In this document: positions 51,562 to 63,146 of the stretch, one piece after another
Position numbering within the stretch: the first letter of the stretch is position 1
Layout: the number at the start of each line of letters is the position of its first letter
Assembly: GCA_030533445.1 (NCBI GenBank)
Contig: CM060065.1
Location: forward strand, 22,395,974 to 22,459,973
Reading direction: 5' to 3'
Source: Cyprinodon diabolis
Taxonomy: Eukaryota; Chordata; Actinopteri; Cyprinodontiformes; Cyprinodontidae
Length of the DNA stretch: 64,000 nt
Translations under genes and position numbers: made by a program
Notes under the pieces: generated by a model
What the model was told of the DNA's origin: nothing
What the model saw: the letters and a program-made list of their open reading frames with translations, nothing else
The model's database searches: none

Positions 51562-52889
51562 CAAGTGAAAACATATATCATCAATGTCTATCCCCTTAAC
51601 ATCCACCTCATTTTGGGAAATTCTCACCTATTTCGATTACCCGAATGGAAAAGCAAATAACTTAGGAACTGTAAGTCCAAATTACATGTCTGATCCATTA
51701 TTTGAAACCTAGCAACTTCTAGTTTCTGAATATATACATGAAAATTGGATGAGTAAAACACAGCCCAAGCTGCATCAGTTCAAAGATCCCTCAAAGTTGT
51801 TTTTTTTATTCTAAAAAATAATAGGTCTTTTTTTGAACAGCAATAATAAAGACATGCTTGCTTGTTGTGGCTGCTTTCATGTTTACATTTTGACATGCGG
51901 CTATATCTTTGTTAATTGTACTTTGGTGCTTACTGTGTCCATAAAATGAACATGGTGGTTGAATTGTGGAGAATCTAAGCTCTTCAACCATGTCTAACAT
52001 GTCTATATTGGTTTTAAACCCTTTAAAACTGGTGGTTTTTGAGAGGCTATACATTGTTTTTGAGTCAGCAAAGAAAAGATGATTTATGATTTATTAGTGT
52101 ACTAATAATGATTTCAAAACAAGTCTACACTGGGGCATCAATTGTTTAATAGTTTCTCGAGATGTTTTTAGATAGTACAAAAATAACTATCTATGTTGCC
52201 CTTTTATTCCTTATTTGCTTATTATTGTTGTCTTAAAACTTGTAAACATTTTTCTTTGAGCCTATGTTGTATAGTTTTACCGCTGCATGTTTGTATTACA
52301 TTGCTGTTTAAATCATGTATTAATAAATACAAAATGTTCTTCTGCAGGATAAAGAAAACAGTTATGAGATATGAGAATTTCTGGTGTCTTTAAGGAAATC
52401 TTTTTGTATTATGTTTAAAAATAGATCTCCTGACAATCAGGTTACTGCCAAATTTTTAGATTCAGAAAGCATGAATAAACATGAATAAAAATAGTCTTTC
52501 AATGTATGGAGTTAAGAAAAACATATTCGTTTTTATTATCCTGGTGCATTAAGTTTGGATTATGTACATGAAAAATGCATTACAGCCACCGTGGTAAACC
52601 GCGAGGAGGCGACCGGGCCATAGGCTGCTGTTGAATGGGAATCCTTGTGACAGCACACCACCGGTGTATGGGGGCTTGAGCAGCTCCAACAGAAATAACA
52701 TTTGAAGGCAGGATGGTAATCTGGATGAACTGGCTGCACTGACGATGTTTTCTGTTGGAGCTTATCCCTTGAAAATAAATTAAAACTACTTTTTACCCAC
52801 TGATCACAGCAAATATAGCTGCTATAGTTACAGGCAAAGAAAGGATAGGGTAGCTCCGCCCAGGACCCACTTTTCCTTTGCGCAGACAG

Positions 52890-53330
52890 AGCAGCAAAGA
52901 TAGGGTGACCAGATGTCCTCTTTTTTAAAGACATTTCCTACTTGCAGGCCTCAAAAAAGGTCCGGAGGGAATTTTAAATTTGTCCGGGATTTTGGTCGAC
53001 TACAGTGCAAGCACATAGTCGAAACAGGGAGCCAGCGGGGGACGGAGCAAGCGAACCTGACCTGGTAACGGTAACCTGGACACCTGCGTCCCCGTGCCTC
53101 TCCCTCCTGCCTTATTGGTCCCCAACCCCCTACTTCGGGGTTTTGGCTCTCTGTTGAGGTCCGGATCAGTCAGCGGCCCCAGTAAATCTGGTCGGCTCAC
53201 GCGTGTTAGCTGCTCTTGCTGCTTTAAGTGTAAACGTAGCATAACAGTGGCTAGCTTCAAGCAATGCCATCCTGCACAAGCATTGGGGGGTCGATTTGTT
53301 AATGTGTCAGGATACGTGCAAAGGGGGGAG
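52890..53330. repeat. Dispersed repeat related to 26170-26392
   Basis: Shares TCCGGGATTTTGGTCGACTA then ATAGTCGAAACA with the earlier copy, and GGGACGGAGCAAGCGAACCT with the reverse complement of that copy's right arm. It begins near the common fish repeat phrase GGGTGACCAGATGTCCTC. The overlapping open frames carry no recognised domain. Confidence 0.5.
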
Positions 53331-54529
53331 GGATAAGCAGACAACCATGATTAACGTGTCAGGAACCAATCGTGTACAACGGACCGTCTTTTGTGATTGG
53401 TTGAGGTTATTCATTGATTTCTCACTGTAGTGGGGACCATTTCTTTTAGTTTCACTTCCAGACTTTCTTTTTCACTGCTTGCTAAGTGGCTGTGGGGAGA
53501 TCTTTAAGTAAAATGGTAAAAAATGCATCAGAAAAGATGTCCTACTGCACCTTTAATTTCTGTATTGCAAGGAGCGGTTGGTTAATGCCGGTTTAATTTC
53601 TGTCCCCTATAGCAAATTTCCAGTGAATATTTTGCAGGCCCCGTCATTGTTGCTGGTTGTGTACTGCTGGTTCTATTGGTTCTTGCAGCCCCCATCATGT
53701 AATGGATATGAAATACAGATACTTTTCTCAAGCTAAAATGCATTTTAAGTTTTTTTCTTATATTTTATGCTATTTCAAAGGCCTTATGTGCACCAGACCT
53801 CAAAGCTGAAGTAAGTTTGGGAGCTTTTTTTAGTATCCTTAAAGCATACACTGGAATCAAGAACCCTTTGAATTTTTTTTTTAGGCATTTTATCAACCTG
53901 TCAGTTTGTAGTGTAAATTTACAAAGGGTTGTTAACACGAATCTATGAAAACCTCTTTAAAAAAATTATGGCATTTATATTTAAAAAGTAAATTTTTTTT
54001 ACATATGATAACCATAACAATACGATACCGCTTACTTGAAGTCATCAACATGCAACATGTCATAATGTGGCACTGATGTCTGGTTAGAGGGATTGTTAAA
54101 TAGAAGCTGGAGCAGGTGGATCAAATTAACAGTAATGAGAAAATGGCCGGAGTTAGACAGGTGAATGATATGAATAATTAAGACAGTCATCCGCACCAAG
54201 ATCATGAAACAGCATTGCATTTTTGAGAAAAGAATTTAGACACAGCCTGCGTGTATCTGTAGGATTAAGTCAGATAAGTAATGTATTTTTCAGTGTCAAC
54301 ATGTCATCTGGTAATTTTGCATTAGAAAGAAAAAACTTCCATTTGTTCATCTTCTGATCATTTCTATTAATTACAATCTTTACCTATGCTATGGCATGTT
54401 GCTAGCTAAAGCAAGGGATATCATGTCCCCACGATCTCAGTAAAAGAAAAAGACTCAATTTCATTTCCGGTATTTTTGGTTTGTTCTGTGAGATATGCAG
54501 TTTAGCTTGGGCGTTCAGAGGACACTCAC

Positions 54530-54586
54530 CACAAGAGAGAGCGGCCTCTTCCATGACACCACTCCGATGAGTCCAGAGAGCAAAAC
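54530..54586 (-). CDS. entrep2: entrep2-like exon, membrane helix, first exon seen
   Basis: This 57-nt micro-sized exon encodes exactly 19 residues, VLLSGLIGVVSWKRPLSLV. The acceptor is TTTTTTCTCTTAG and the donor GTGAGTG. It forms most of one hydrophobic segment followed by the charged turn WKRP, then continues into ITFFMLL of exon 19921-19811. Both ends are phase 0. Its small size would hide it from gene finders that rely on long open frames; the assignment rests on the protein match, strong splice sites and phase. The preceding exon, expected to hold the first helix, was not found up to base 64000. Confidence 0.92.
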
Positions 54587-55329
54587 CTAAGAGAAAAAAC
54601 AAACACAAAAATCCAAATAGATTATGTAAGTCAATGATGCTGGCATATGTGCAAATATAACACCTGCTTAATAGCTAAAATTCACTGGATTTTTGAAAAG
54701 AAAAAGAAGCCTGACCAGTAACAATTAAAAATGTCACTTTAATGTAGACACGATGGTCGCCACATGAGTTGGACAGTAAGAAAAATAGCATTCATTCAGA
54801 TTTAAAAAAGGTAACCATTTGTTTTAATATCAACTACGAAACCTGCTCCAACTCAGATATTGGTCGATGGAGAGATTACAGTATAACCCACATGGACAAA
54901 ATTGTTATTACCCCTCATTTAATGACAGAAAAAAACACCATGGTCGCATAAATAACTTGAATCTGACAAAAGTAATAATACATAAAAACTATCTGAATCT
55001 CAACAAGTTAAAGTAAGACATTGCTTTTTAACCAAGATTCAACAAAATGGTAAAAAAACAAACTCATGAAATGAGCCAGGATAAAAATGATGGTCACCCG
55101 AACTTAATGTATCATGTTGGTTCACTCTTCATCAGTAAATGCTCCAGTTGTTACAGATTTGAAGGGTGCCTTTCTCAGAGGCCATGTTTCAGCTCATTGT
55201 AAAGATGCTCATTTAGGTCAGCATTAATAGAAGTCCATTTCAGAGTAGTCCAATGTTTTCCTCTTGGTCACTGTTGTATTTCCAGCTTTGTGTTTTGGGC
55301 AATTGGGTGGTGGTATCTCTATTTTAAAA

Positions 55330-55745
55330 AAGGGGGCCGGAGGGTGTGTTCCAAATACAGAGGGATCACACTCTTAAACCTCCCTGGTTAGGTATATTCT
55401 GGGTTCTAGAAAGGAGGGTACGTTGGATAGTCGAATCTCGGATTCTGGAGGATCATGGAGGTTTTCGTCCTGGCCGTGGAACACTGGATCAGCTCTACAT
55501 CCTCAGCAGGATCCCGGAGGGTGCATGGGAGTTAGCGCAACCCTTCTACATGCCCTTTGTCACCGATTCTGTTCATATCTTTTATGGACAGAATCTCTGA
55601 GGGGATCTGTTTTATTCGCAGATTATGTGGTTCTATTGGCTTCATCAGGGTGCGATCTAGAGCCATTACTGGAGCAGTTTGCAGCCGAGAGTGGAGCAGC
55701 CGGGATGATGATCAGTGCCTCCAAATCCGAGACCATGGGTTAAAT
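55330..55745 (+). pseudogene. LINE reverse-transcriptase fragment, internally deleted
   Basis: Two plus-strand frames carry LINE RT text: RRVRWIVESRILEDHGGFRP then GRGTLDQLYILSR, and further on LFADYVVLLASSGCDLEPL and ISASKSETMG. FRPGRGT and the FADD-like motif are typical of L2/CR1-Jockey type LINE RTs. The active-site FADD reads FADY. Text between about 55553 and 55560 jumps from PFYMPFV straight to the segment encoding SPILFI..FMDRIS, so roughly 100 codons are missing, and the frame changes. A dead fragment without 5' or 3' ends. Confidence 0.75.
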
Positions 55746-57054
55746 CACATTGGTACATCATACAGCAATAAAAAAAAAGAATGATCTTCCACAGTGAACT
55801 TAAGAAATGAAAATACCATTTAAATAAAAAAAAATCAATGTAAAACAGTTTAGACAGAAAGATTGTAACTATCAACTACTGGAAACCAAGAGTCGAAATA
55901 ATGGCAAGAAATCACAACATACCAAATAACAATAATGATTTATCATTATCATTTTACTTTATTCAGGGACAGTACAAACTTAACACTACTTTAAACTAAC
56001 AGGATAAATCTGTTTGATCAGTTGAGTAATTTACAAATCAATTTAGTTTTTCTGCTTTCGCCAATCAGATTTTTGACTCATGAAAAAGCTATTTTCTCAA
56101 GTTCACAAATTATTTTCCTTTTAGCTGAGATAAAATTAACATGGCTCTATACTTTCTGCTTATTATGAACAAATGGCTCCTAAGGTATGATGCCTCTGTA
56201 GAATAATAAATGTACCTTGTAGTATCTTAAGAGTGATTTACCACCCACACACCCTAATACAGTGCCTTTTCATTAGGCTTAAAATGAGCAAATGCTGTTA
56301 GCACTCAACAGTTTGTTGAGGCACATCTTCAAAATGTTCTGGTTCTAATTTAAATTGGTATTTAATTACTGACATGGATGTTATGATGCAAACTGAAGCA
56401 CAGATTTCTGTCAAAACTGAGGCCAAGTTGGTGGACAACAGAGAATTGAATCCCTCGTTTTTCTTTTTTATAAAAAATAAAGTTCAGGATCAAGATGAGA
56501 CGGAAATTGCTTGAGACATTGGGAAACGTTTTATTTCGTTGTTTATTTTATGTTTGATTTCTTTAGAGGATTATGTAAATAGATTATCACTTTGTAAGAA
56601 ATACAATATGAATAAAAAAGGGAAAATGTGCTAGTAAGAAAATTAATTATAGTAAAACGTGACATAACATTATATTGTTTTAGATGTATATAAACACAAC
56701 CAGTTTTCTATTTTTGCCTGGTATTTTTGCCTGGGGTCAGCGAGGATCTGCAGCCCATCCTATGCTCAAGGACTTAAAATTTAAATTAAATGAAAATAAC
56801 CTAAAAAAAACACACACAGATATATAAATTGTAATATAATAGATGATAAGGTACATGAGTTTTTTAGCTATAATTTCAAAGGGTTTGGATTGTTTTCACA
56901 TGGAAAAAGTAGAAAACAATGAGAATTTAATTATACTACCATCAGAGAGAAGGACACTATACCGCACTTTCTAACTAAATTTAAATACAAAAAAAAAAAA
57001 AAATCTAATCAATATTGTACATCATCCCTTTTTAAGAGTTTTCAAAATAACTGA

Positions 57055-57096
57055 TACAAGGGAGTAGAAAACTCTCAGACCTTCTACTCCCTTGTA
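57055..57096. repeat. Perfect hairpin, 15-bp stem
   Basis: TACAAGGGAGTAGAA (57055-57069) and TTCTACTCCCTTGTA (57082-57096) are exact reverse complements around the 12-nt loop AACTCTCAGACC. Confidence 0.9.
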
Positions 57097-59071
57097 AAAA
57101 TGTACTTGAGCAAAGATAGCCAAGTAGCAAAAACACTGTCCGGGTGTGAGCAGGTAGCAGAACTTTAACATAAGTATTTTAGTAAATATTAAGACAACCT
57201 TTATTACAGTAGCATTACAGTACAGTTAGGAAAATGAAGACAAAACTATTGTGTGGAGGTTTTAGCCCATAAAGGGCAGGTCACCAGTAAAGTCAAAGTA
57301 TGCTGACAAAGCTCTTGACAAGTTGTGATATTCTACTAAGTCCAGTTGCTCAACAAACTGGCAGCACATCTTAAAGACAGCCACTGTGACCTTTAGGATG
57401 AATTAAAAAAGGTCAGCATACCTCCAATATCCGTAACAACTAAGTGTTGAATAGGACAAACAGCATACGCCAAGGTTAATTGTTCAAATGTTAGCAATTG
57501 CTGAAAGCTCCATTATTGCTTCATCCCACTGTTAGGTGCATGATGATCTATGGTCAGTAAAACTCCTACTAACAAAGTAATAATCAGAATCAGAGACAAC
57601 CTAGCCTGTCAACTCTAGTTAATAACAAAACTAAATAAAATGCAAACCTGAAAGAGTGAACTTTGCTTCTGCTGCAAACGTTTGTGTGATTAGATCCTTA
57701 TTTAATGTTTCTTTGTACATACTAACATGCAGGATATTTAAAGTTGACTTTACTTCAAATGTCAAGGGATTGTGAACAACAGATTTTTTTCAACAAGGAC
57801 ATGTTACCGTAACGATTCATCTCTGTAGCTCAGGTTCTCTAAAGGGATTCACTCCGTCAGATATGTATCACTAATCAACATCATTGACAGTTAAGTAATA
57901 TTTATACAAGTCATATACATCATGGTTGTCATATTTCAAAACAACAAAAAGCAACTAAATGAATGGCTGACAGAGCACAGCTACTATGCAAGTATGACAG
58001 AAAAGGTTATCAAGAGGTCCAAAGTGAGCAACAGCAGTATAAACATTGACTTTGACGGATAAGGTCTTTCTAAACATTACATCTCACATGCTAACATTAG
58101 GGTTTAAAGAAATAAAGAATAAAGATATTTTTATGAGAAAAAAATCATCACAAGGTTTGCAACATGTGAGCTGAAAAATACACATTTCCTTTCATTCTTC
58201 TCACAATTTTGAATGCAGAGTTTTATTTTGGTTATTTACATTCTGTCCTTACAATATATATATATATATAATGTCAAAAGCTGAGCAGAGTTAATGGTGT
58301 CAAACATAATGTCTGGGTGAATCCATGCTGGGTTCAACTAACACTGCCATCTTGAAAAAAAAAACTGCTCTATAAATAAAAATTAACAGAAAAATACAAA
58401 CAAAAACACTTAAATTTTGGGGTACATTTAATCCAGTCACAGTCATTGTCTGGGTTACAACAAAGTAAAGTCTAAAAAGCTGCTGTGCGTGCCAGTTCAT
58501 AAATGTGACTTGTTGCATTTCAATTGTAAAAAATAAGAGAAATCAGTATGTCCTCCTAAAACATTTTAGAAAAGCTGAGCAGAAAGTGTCCCGCAGAGTA
58601 GGTAAAATAAAACGTCCTCTCTTATAACCTTTTTATTAATTTGTTTCAAAAGAATACTACTTTTCAACTGTACAACTTTCACGCTGTTGGAATTGTTGTA
58701 CTTCAAACAGCATCAAATATATGACTTCACAAACTGAAGCTCAAGGTTTCTCCGTTTGGCCAAACAGGCTTTTAGATGTTGTGCTTCATTTACCTGGAAC
58801 GTGTCTGTCAGAAGCTATAAGTGTTTTTTGAAATAATTATGTCAACATGTCTGTTTGCTTATGTCCTATTTATTACTTCCATCTGTTAGATATGAAGTTG
58901 TCAGATTTAAATCTAAGGGTGCTTCAATTTCTAAAATGAGATGCTTCATTACATCAAATATAACAGAAAACCCCTTTGTTAGCTGTCTGTCTTTGCTTCA
59001 GTTGAGATATGGGATTGAATTTTTACAGCCTGCTCAACTAGAGGTGAGAATTTGCGTATCATCAAAATATA

Positions 59072-60319
59072 CACTATATTGCCAAAAGTATTTGCTCACC
59101 CATCCAAATTATTGGAATCAGGTGTTCCAATCACTTCCATGGCCACAGGTGTATAAATTCAAGCACCTAGGCATGCAGACTGTTTTTACAAACATTTGTG
59201 AAAGAATGGGTCGCTCTCAGGAGCTCAGTGAATTCCAGCGTGGAACTGTGATAGGATGCCACCTGTGCAACAAATCCAGTCGTGAAATTTCCTCGCTCCT
59301 AAATATTCCACAGTCAACTGTCAGCTGTATTATAAGAAAATGGAAGTGTTTGGGAACGACAGCAACTCAGCCACGAAGTGGTAGGCCACGTAAACTGACG
59401 GAGCGGGGTCAGCGGATGCTGAAGCGCATAGTGCGAAGAGGTCGCCAACTTTCTGCAGAGTCAATCACTACAGACCTCCAAACTTCATGTGGCCTTCAGA
59501 TTAGCTCAAGAACAGTGCGCAGAGAGCTTCATGGAATGGGTTTCCATGGTCGAGCAGCTGCATCCAAGCCATACATAACCAAGTGCAATGCAAAGCGTCG
59601 GATGCGGTGGTGTAAAGCACGCCGCCACTGGACTCTAGAGCAGTGGAGACGCGTTCTCTGGAGTGACGAATCGCGCTTCTCCATCTGGCAATCTGATGGA
59701 CGGGTCTGGGTTTGGCGGTTGCCAGGAGAACGGTACTTGTCTGACTGCATTGTGCCAAGTGTAAAGTTTGGTGGAGGGGGGATTATGGTGTGGGGTTGTT
59801 TTTCAGGAGCTGGGCTTGGCCCCTTAGTTCCAGTGAAAGGAACTCTGAATGCTTCAGCATACCAAGACATTTTGGACAATTCCATGCTCCCAACTTTGTG
59901 GGAACAGTTTGGAGCTGGCCCCTTCCTCTTCCAACATGACTGTGCACCAGTGCACAAAGCAAGGTCCATAAAGACATGGATGACAGAGTCTGGTGTGGAT
60001 GAACTTGACTGGCCTGCACAGAGTCCTGACCTCAACCCGATAGAACACCTTTGGGATGAATTAGAGCGGAGACTGAGAGCCAGGCCTTCTCGTCCAACAT
60101 CAGTGTGCGACCTCACAAATGCGCTTCTGGAAGAATGGTCAAAAATTCCCATAAACACACTCCTAAACCTTGTGGACAGCCTTCCCAGAAGAGTTGAAGC
60201 TGTTCTAGCTGCAAAGGGTGGACCGACGTCATATTGAACCCTATGGCTTAGGAACGGGATGTCACTTAAGCTCATATGTGAGTCAAGGCAGGTGAGCAAA
60301 TACTTTTGGCAATATAGTG
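59072..60319 (+). mobile_element. Tc1-like transposon 5, complete, DD34E, 29-bp ends
   Basis: A 1248-bp element between TA at 59070-59071 and 60320-60321. Both ends begin CACTATATTGCCAAAAGTAT and agree perfectly over 29 bp; the sequences then diverge. The transposase frame is intact. The short ends set it apart from elements 1-3 and make it like element 4. It lies antisense in the upstream intron of the host gene. The end sequence resembles a Tc1 group I know from teleosts. Confidence 0.95.
59206..60237 (+). CDS. Tc1-family DD34E transposase (element 5), intact
   Basis: 343 aa beginning [17 protein letters not shown]. The frame is open for a further 117 codons upstream (to 58855), but most of that lies outside the element, so the internal ATG at 59206 is chosen; relatives start with a similar MG-K/R text. 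It has helix-turn-helix text [19 protein letters not shown] (24-42), the linker GRPRK (59-63), and a catalytic core with LWSDES (D154), FQHDCAPVH (D245) and NPIEHLW (E280), 34 residues apart. The Gly-rich [10 protein letters not shown] (188-197) is typical. It ends KGGPTSY. No frameshift or stop. It is a cut-and-paste transposase for TA sites. Confidence 0.96.
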   Translation: MGRSQELSEFQRGTVIGCHLCNKSSREISSLLNIPQSTVSCIIRKWKCLGTTATQPRSGRPRKLTERGQRMLKRIVRRGRQLSAESITTDLQTSCGLQISSRTVRRELHGMGFHGRAAASKPYITKCNAKRRMRWCKARRHWTLEQWRRVLWSDESRFSIWQSDGRVWVWRLPGERYLSDCIVPSVKFGGGGIMVWGCFSGAGLGPLVPVKGTLNASAYQDILDNSMLPTLWEQFGAGPFLFQHDCAPVHKARSIKTWMTESGVDELDWPAQSPDLNPIEHLWDELERRLRARPSRPTSVCDLTNALLEEWSKIPINTLLNLVDSLPRRVEAVLAAKGGPTSY

Positions 60320-61639
60320 TAGGTGAACAAAGGGTAGCCATAGCCCCAGGCTTTCATTTCTCTGTGGTCTCTGCCTTTCACCCTCCTTTACCTTCCTTCA
60401 ACCTCTATTAAACGTCAAACACTTTCTGTCCATTTCTACCCATCATACTCTACTTCTTTCTGCTCTCCACTTGCAGTCTTGACGTTTACCTCATCTCCTT
60501 AAATTCTGCCACCTTTCCCATTTCAATATCTCACTGTATTGCAGTTCATTTGTTTCTCTTTCTCCCCTCAACACACACACTGTCATGCTGCACCTCATTT
60601 CCACTCCACTCCCTTCCCTTCCACTCTCCTTTATCTACAGACTCCTTTATTTTTGTCTTTCACTCCATCTTGTGCCACTTTTAGTGAATCTCTCTCTACT
60701 TCATTCACCTTGATACCTACAGGACATGGCGAATGTGCTGCCGACGTTATCTTGGAGATTCAAATAGAGGGTGGACAGGAAAACCGTTCAATCCAAAAAC
60801 ACCGAATCCCGAAATTTAGCCTGACCTCTAAAATTTTATAAGCATTTAGTAAAAAATTGAATGTATTTTTGGCCTAAAAGGGCCATTTTGCAGCTTTAAT
60901 ATGATAGTACACTCTCACTGTTTTAATTTTTATTTTTTTTTTTTTTTTAATAGTAAATCCATTTCCTCCTCTACAACAATCATTGCAGCAGTGGGACCCA
61001 TCACATATTTTTGAGCCAGCAGAAAAAATAGCATAAAATACCCTAAAATATTTGCTTGCAAAACATTTTCTTTAAATACTAAAATGTTACTACACATAAT
61101 AACAATTCTATAGGCCTCTCTTTTAATATAGAGAATATAAAAATACAACTTAACTATGTCTGGAGACACCCTCAGGCTATTTGTATGAACTTTTCACTGT
61201 CATATATTTACAGTTGCACTCAAGCCTATGGCAATGCTTAGATGTCTGGAAGTCCCACTGTCTACTGGGAGCAATTATTTTGTTGGTGTCCAGCACTGTA
61301 AATGGTCAGAGACAGTCTGCAGTTGTTCTAGCTGTTGAACATCTGAAAATAGTTTTTTTAATCAGTTAATATTTCACCTGCATTTATAAGTCAATTTTAT
61401 CCACTGATTTTTATAATCGTTGAATGTTTTTGTTTAATATCAAAGGATATTAGAGAAAGTAAAAATATAAGAAGCAACAGGATTAATCAAAGACAACAAA
61501 GAAGTGACATAAAATTAGAAATACTCAGTGTTTAAGCTCTTTGAATAAAAGTCATCTAAAAAATGCTTTGTCTGTTGCTTTAGTAAGCCTGCTCAATACC
61601 TGCAGTAGTAGGAGGCACAGGCATATATGGTAGAACTGT

Positions 61640-62240
61640 CATGATCTGGCCTGTTTGCTCTCCCCTAATTAGTAATTCCTCTCACCTGCCCTCTTCCTTC
61701 CCAGCCTCAATTATAATTTATTCCTCTCACCTGTTTCCTCTGGTTTATATTCAGTTCAGCCTGAGCATTCAGTGCCAGATCATTGCTTGTCTTTCTGTCA
61801 GTCTTTCTGTTCAGTTTTTATTTGGTTCATGTCCTGGATCCTAGCTACCAGTGGAAAGAGGGTTTTAGTGTTTGTCTCGTCTCCTGATCGTCCACTGTTC
61901 CTCCCCTGCGGAGTCCTCTGGGTTTTTGGCTCATTATGGGGGGAGGTTCAGTTTTTATCAAAGTAAGCCTGGCTCCAGGGTGGAGACCAGTTTAAAGTCT
62001 GCTTCAAGTTCCGGTTCCTACGTCCTGTCTCGGCTACCCTCTTCCACTGAGCCTGCCTGTCTGCACCTGATCCTGTCTGCTCCTGTGCGTGACCACCTGG
62101 TCATGCTCCTGGTCCCAGTCTGACTTTGAACCCTCCTGGAAGTCTGTGGATGCCTGGAAGTCTGGATCCTGCCACCTGTCTCTGTTCCTGCCTGATCTGG
62201 ACCCAGGCATTTATCAAGGTAGCAGGTAGGCTTTTACATT
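61640..62240 (+). repeat. Dispersed fish repeat, C/T-rich
   Basis: Text such as TGTCATGATCTGGCCTGTTT, CTCTCACCTGTTTCCTCTGG and many CCTGnCT words belongs to a class of interspersed repeats common in teleosts. Open frames over it are low-complexity shadows. No ends assigned. Confidence 0.45.
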
Positions 62241-62429
62241 TAATGTTTTAAGTGACACAGGTAAGAGGTATTTTAACGTAGTTAGACTGATTTGATTAAA
62301 ATATTGTAATAATGTATTTTTTTAACAGGGTTGTCACTGCTTCCTGTTGTCCTTTAGAGTTAGATTTTTTATCTTTGATTCTTTTACCACCTTTTACATC
62401 TGCTTTTTGTATCTGTACTTCTGTGTCCT

Positions 62430-62702
62430 TGAACCCCAGTTGGCCTCGGCAGCTGGCCGCTCACACTGAACCTGGCTCTGCTGGAGGTTTCTTCCTGTTA
62501 AAAGGGAGTTTCTCCTCTCCACTGTCGCTGCAAGCATGCTTAGTGTGAGGGATTACATTCGAGTCAATGAGTCCATGCAATCAACTGGAGTTCCTTAGAT
62601 AGAAAACTTTGAATCAATCTGACTGTATGATATGGTTGAACTGTAAAGTGCCTTGAGATGACGTGTTGTGAATTGGCGCTATATAAATAAACTGAATTGA
62701 AT
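62430..62702 (+). repeat. LINE 3' tail (L2/CR1-like) ending in AATTG units
   Basis: GGTTTCTTCCTGTTAAAAGG, then AAAGTGCCTTGAGATGACG and GGCGCTATATAAATAAACTG with an AATTGAATT end is the standard 3' tail of a fish LINE family or its SINE partners. Confidence 0.8.
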
Positions 62703-62786
62703 TAAAATTTTTGTCTGCTCAGGTTGGATTGTTTTTCTTTAAAGTACTTACAACTATGACCATGCCAAATATGTTTAGCTTGTTTA

Positions 62787-63146
62787 TAGTGTTCCACCGT
62801 TACCATTGCACCAATACCGATACCAGTACTGGACGGGGCCCCGATACTTCACTAAAATGGTGGTATCGGCATCAGTGAATATCGACCAATAGGGCACTGA
62901 TACCATTTTGAGAGCCAAAAGTTTATTCAACTATTGGCACCTATTCCAGGAAAAAAAGTTCTACTGGATTCACTTTGCATTAGTCTTTATCCTGCTTCAC
63001 AAAGGCAGGCAGCAGATTGACAAAGCCATGATGGCAATTATTTTACATCCAAATAGTATGCAGTTCTTCAATATACACTCGAATACTGCACAGCCAGGTA
63101 TCGGGTATCGGTATCGGGGCCAAAAAATGGCATCGGCGCAACACTT
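62787..63146. mobile_element. hAT-like MITE with perfect 8-bp duplication
   Basis: A 360-bp block with inverted ends TAGTGTT and AACACTT, flanked by CTTGTTTA at 62779-62786 and 63147-63154. Near each end lie inverted copies of a CGATACC motif (ACCGATACC at left; GGTATCGGGTATCGGTATCGG-like text at right, about 63098-63118). No transposase is present. Eight-base duplication and TAGTGTT-type ends fit hAT. Confidence 0.82.

Noticed and set aside
53200..53560. A second TTAA MITE, suggested by CCTACTGCACCTTTAATTTC near 53540
   Set aside because: No inverted partner could be found upstream, so a whole element cannot be supported.
59529..60341. 270-codon minus-strand open frame
   Set aside because: It lies antisense to the intact transposase of element 5 and has no family motifs; it is a shadow.
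60539..60841. 100-codon plus-strand open frame
   Set aside because: It is a C/T-rich low-complexity stretch of Ser/Pro/Thr with no domain and no splice context.
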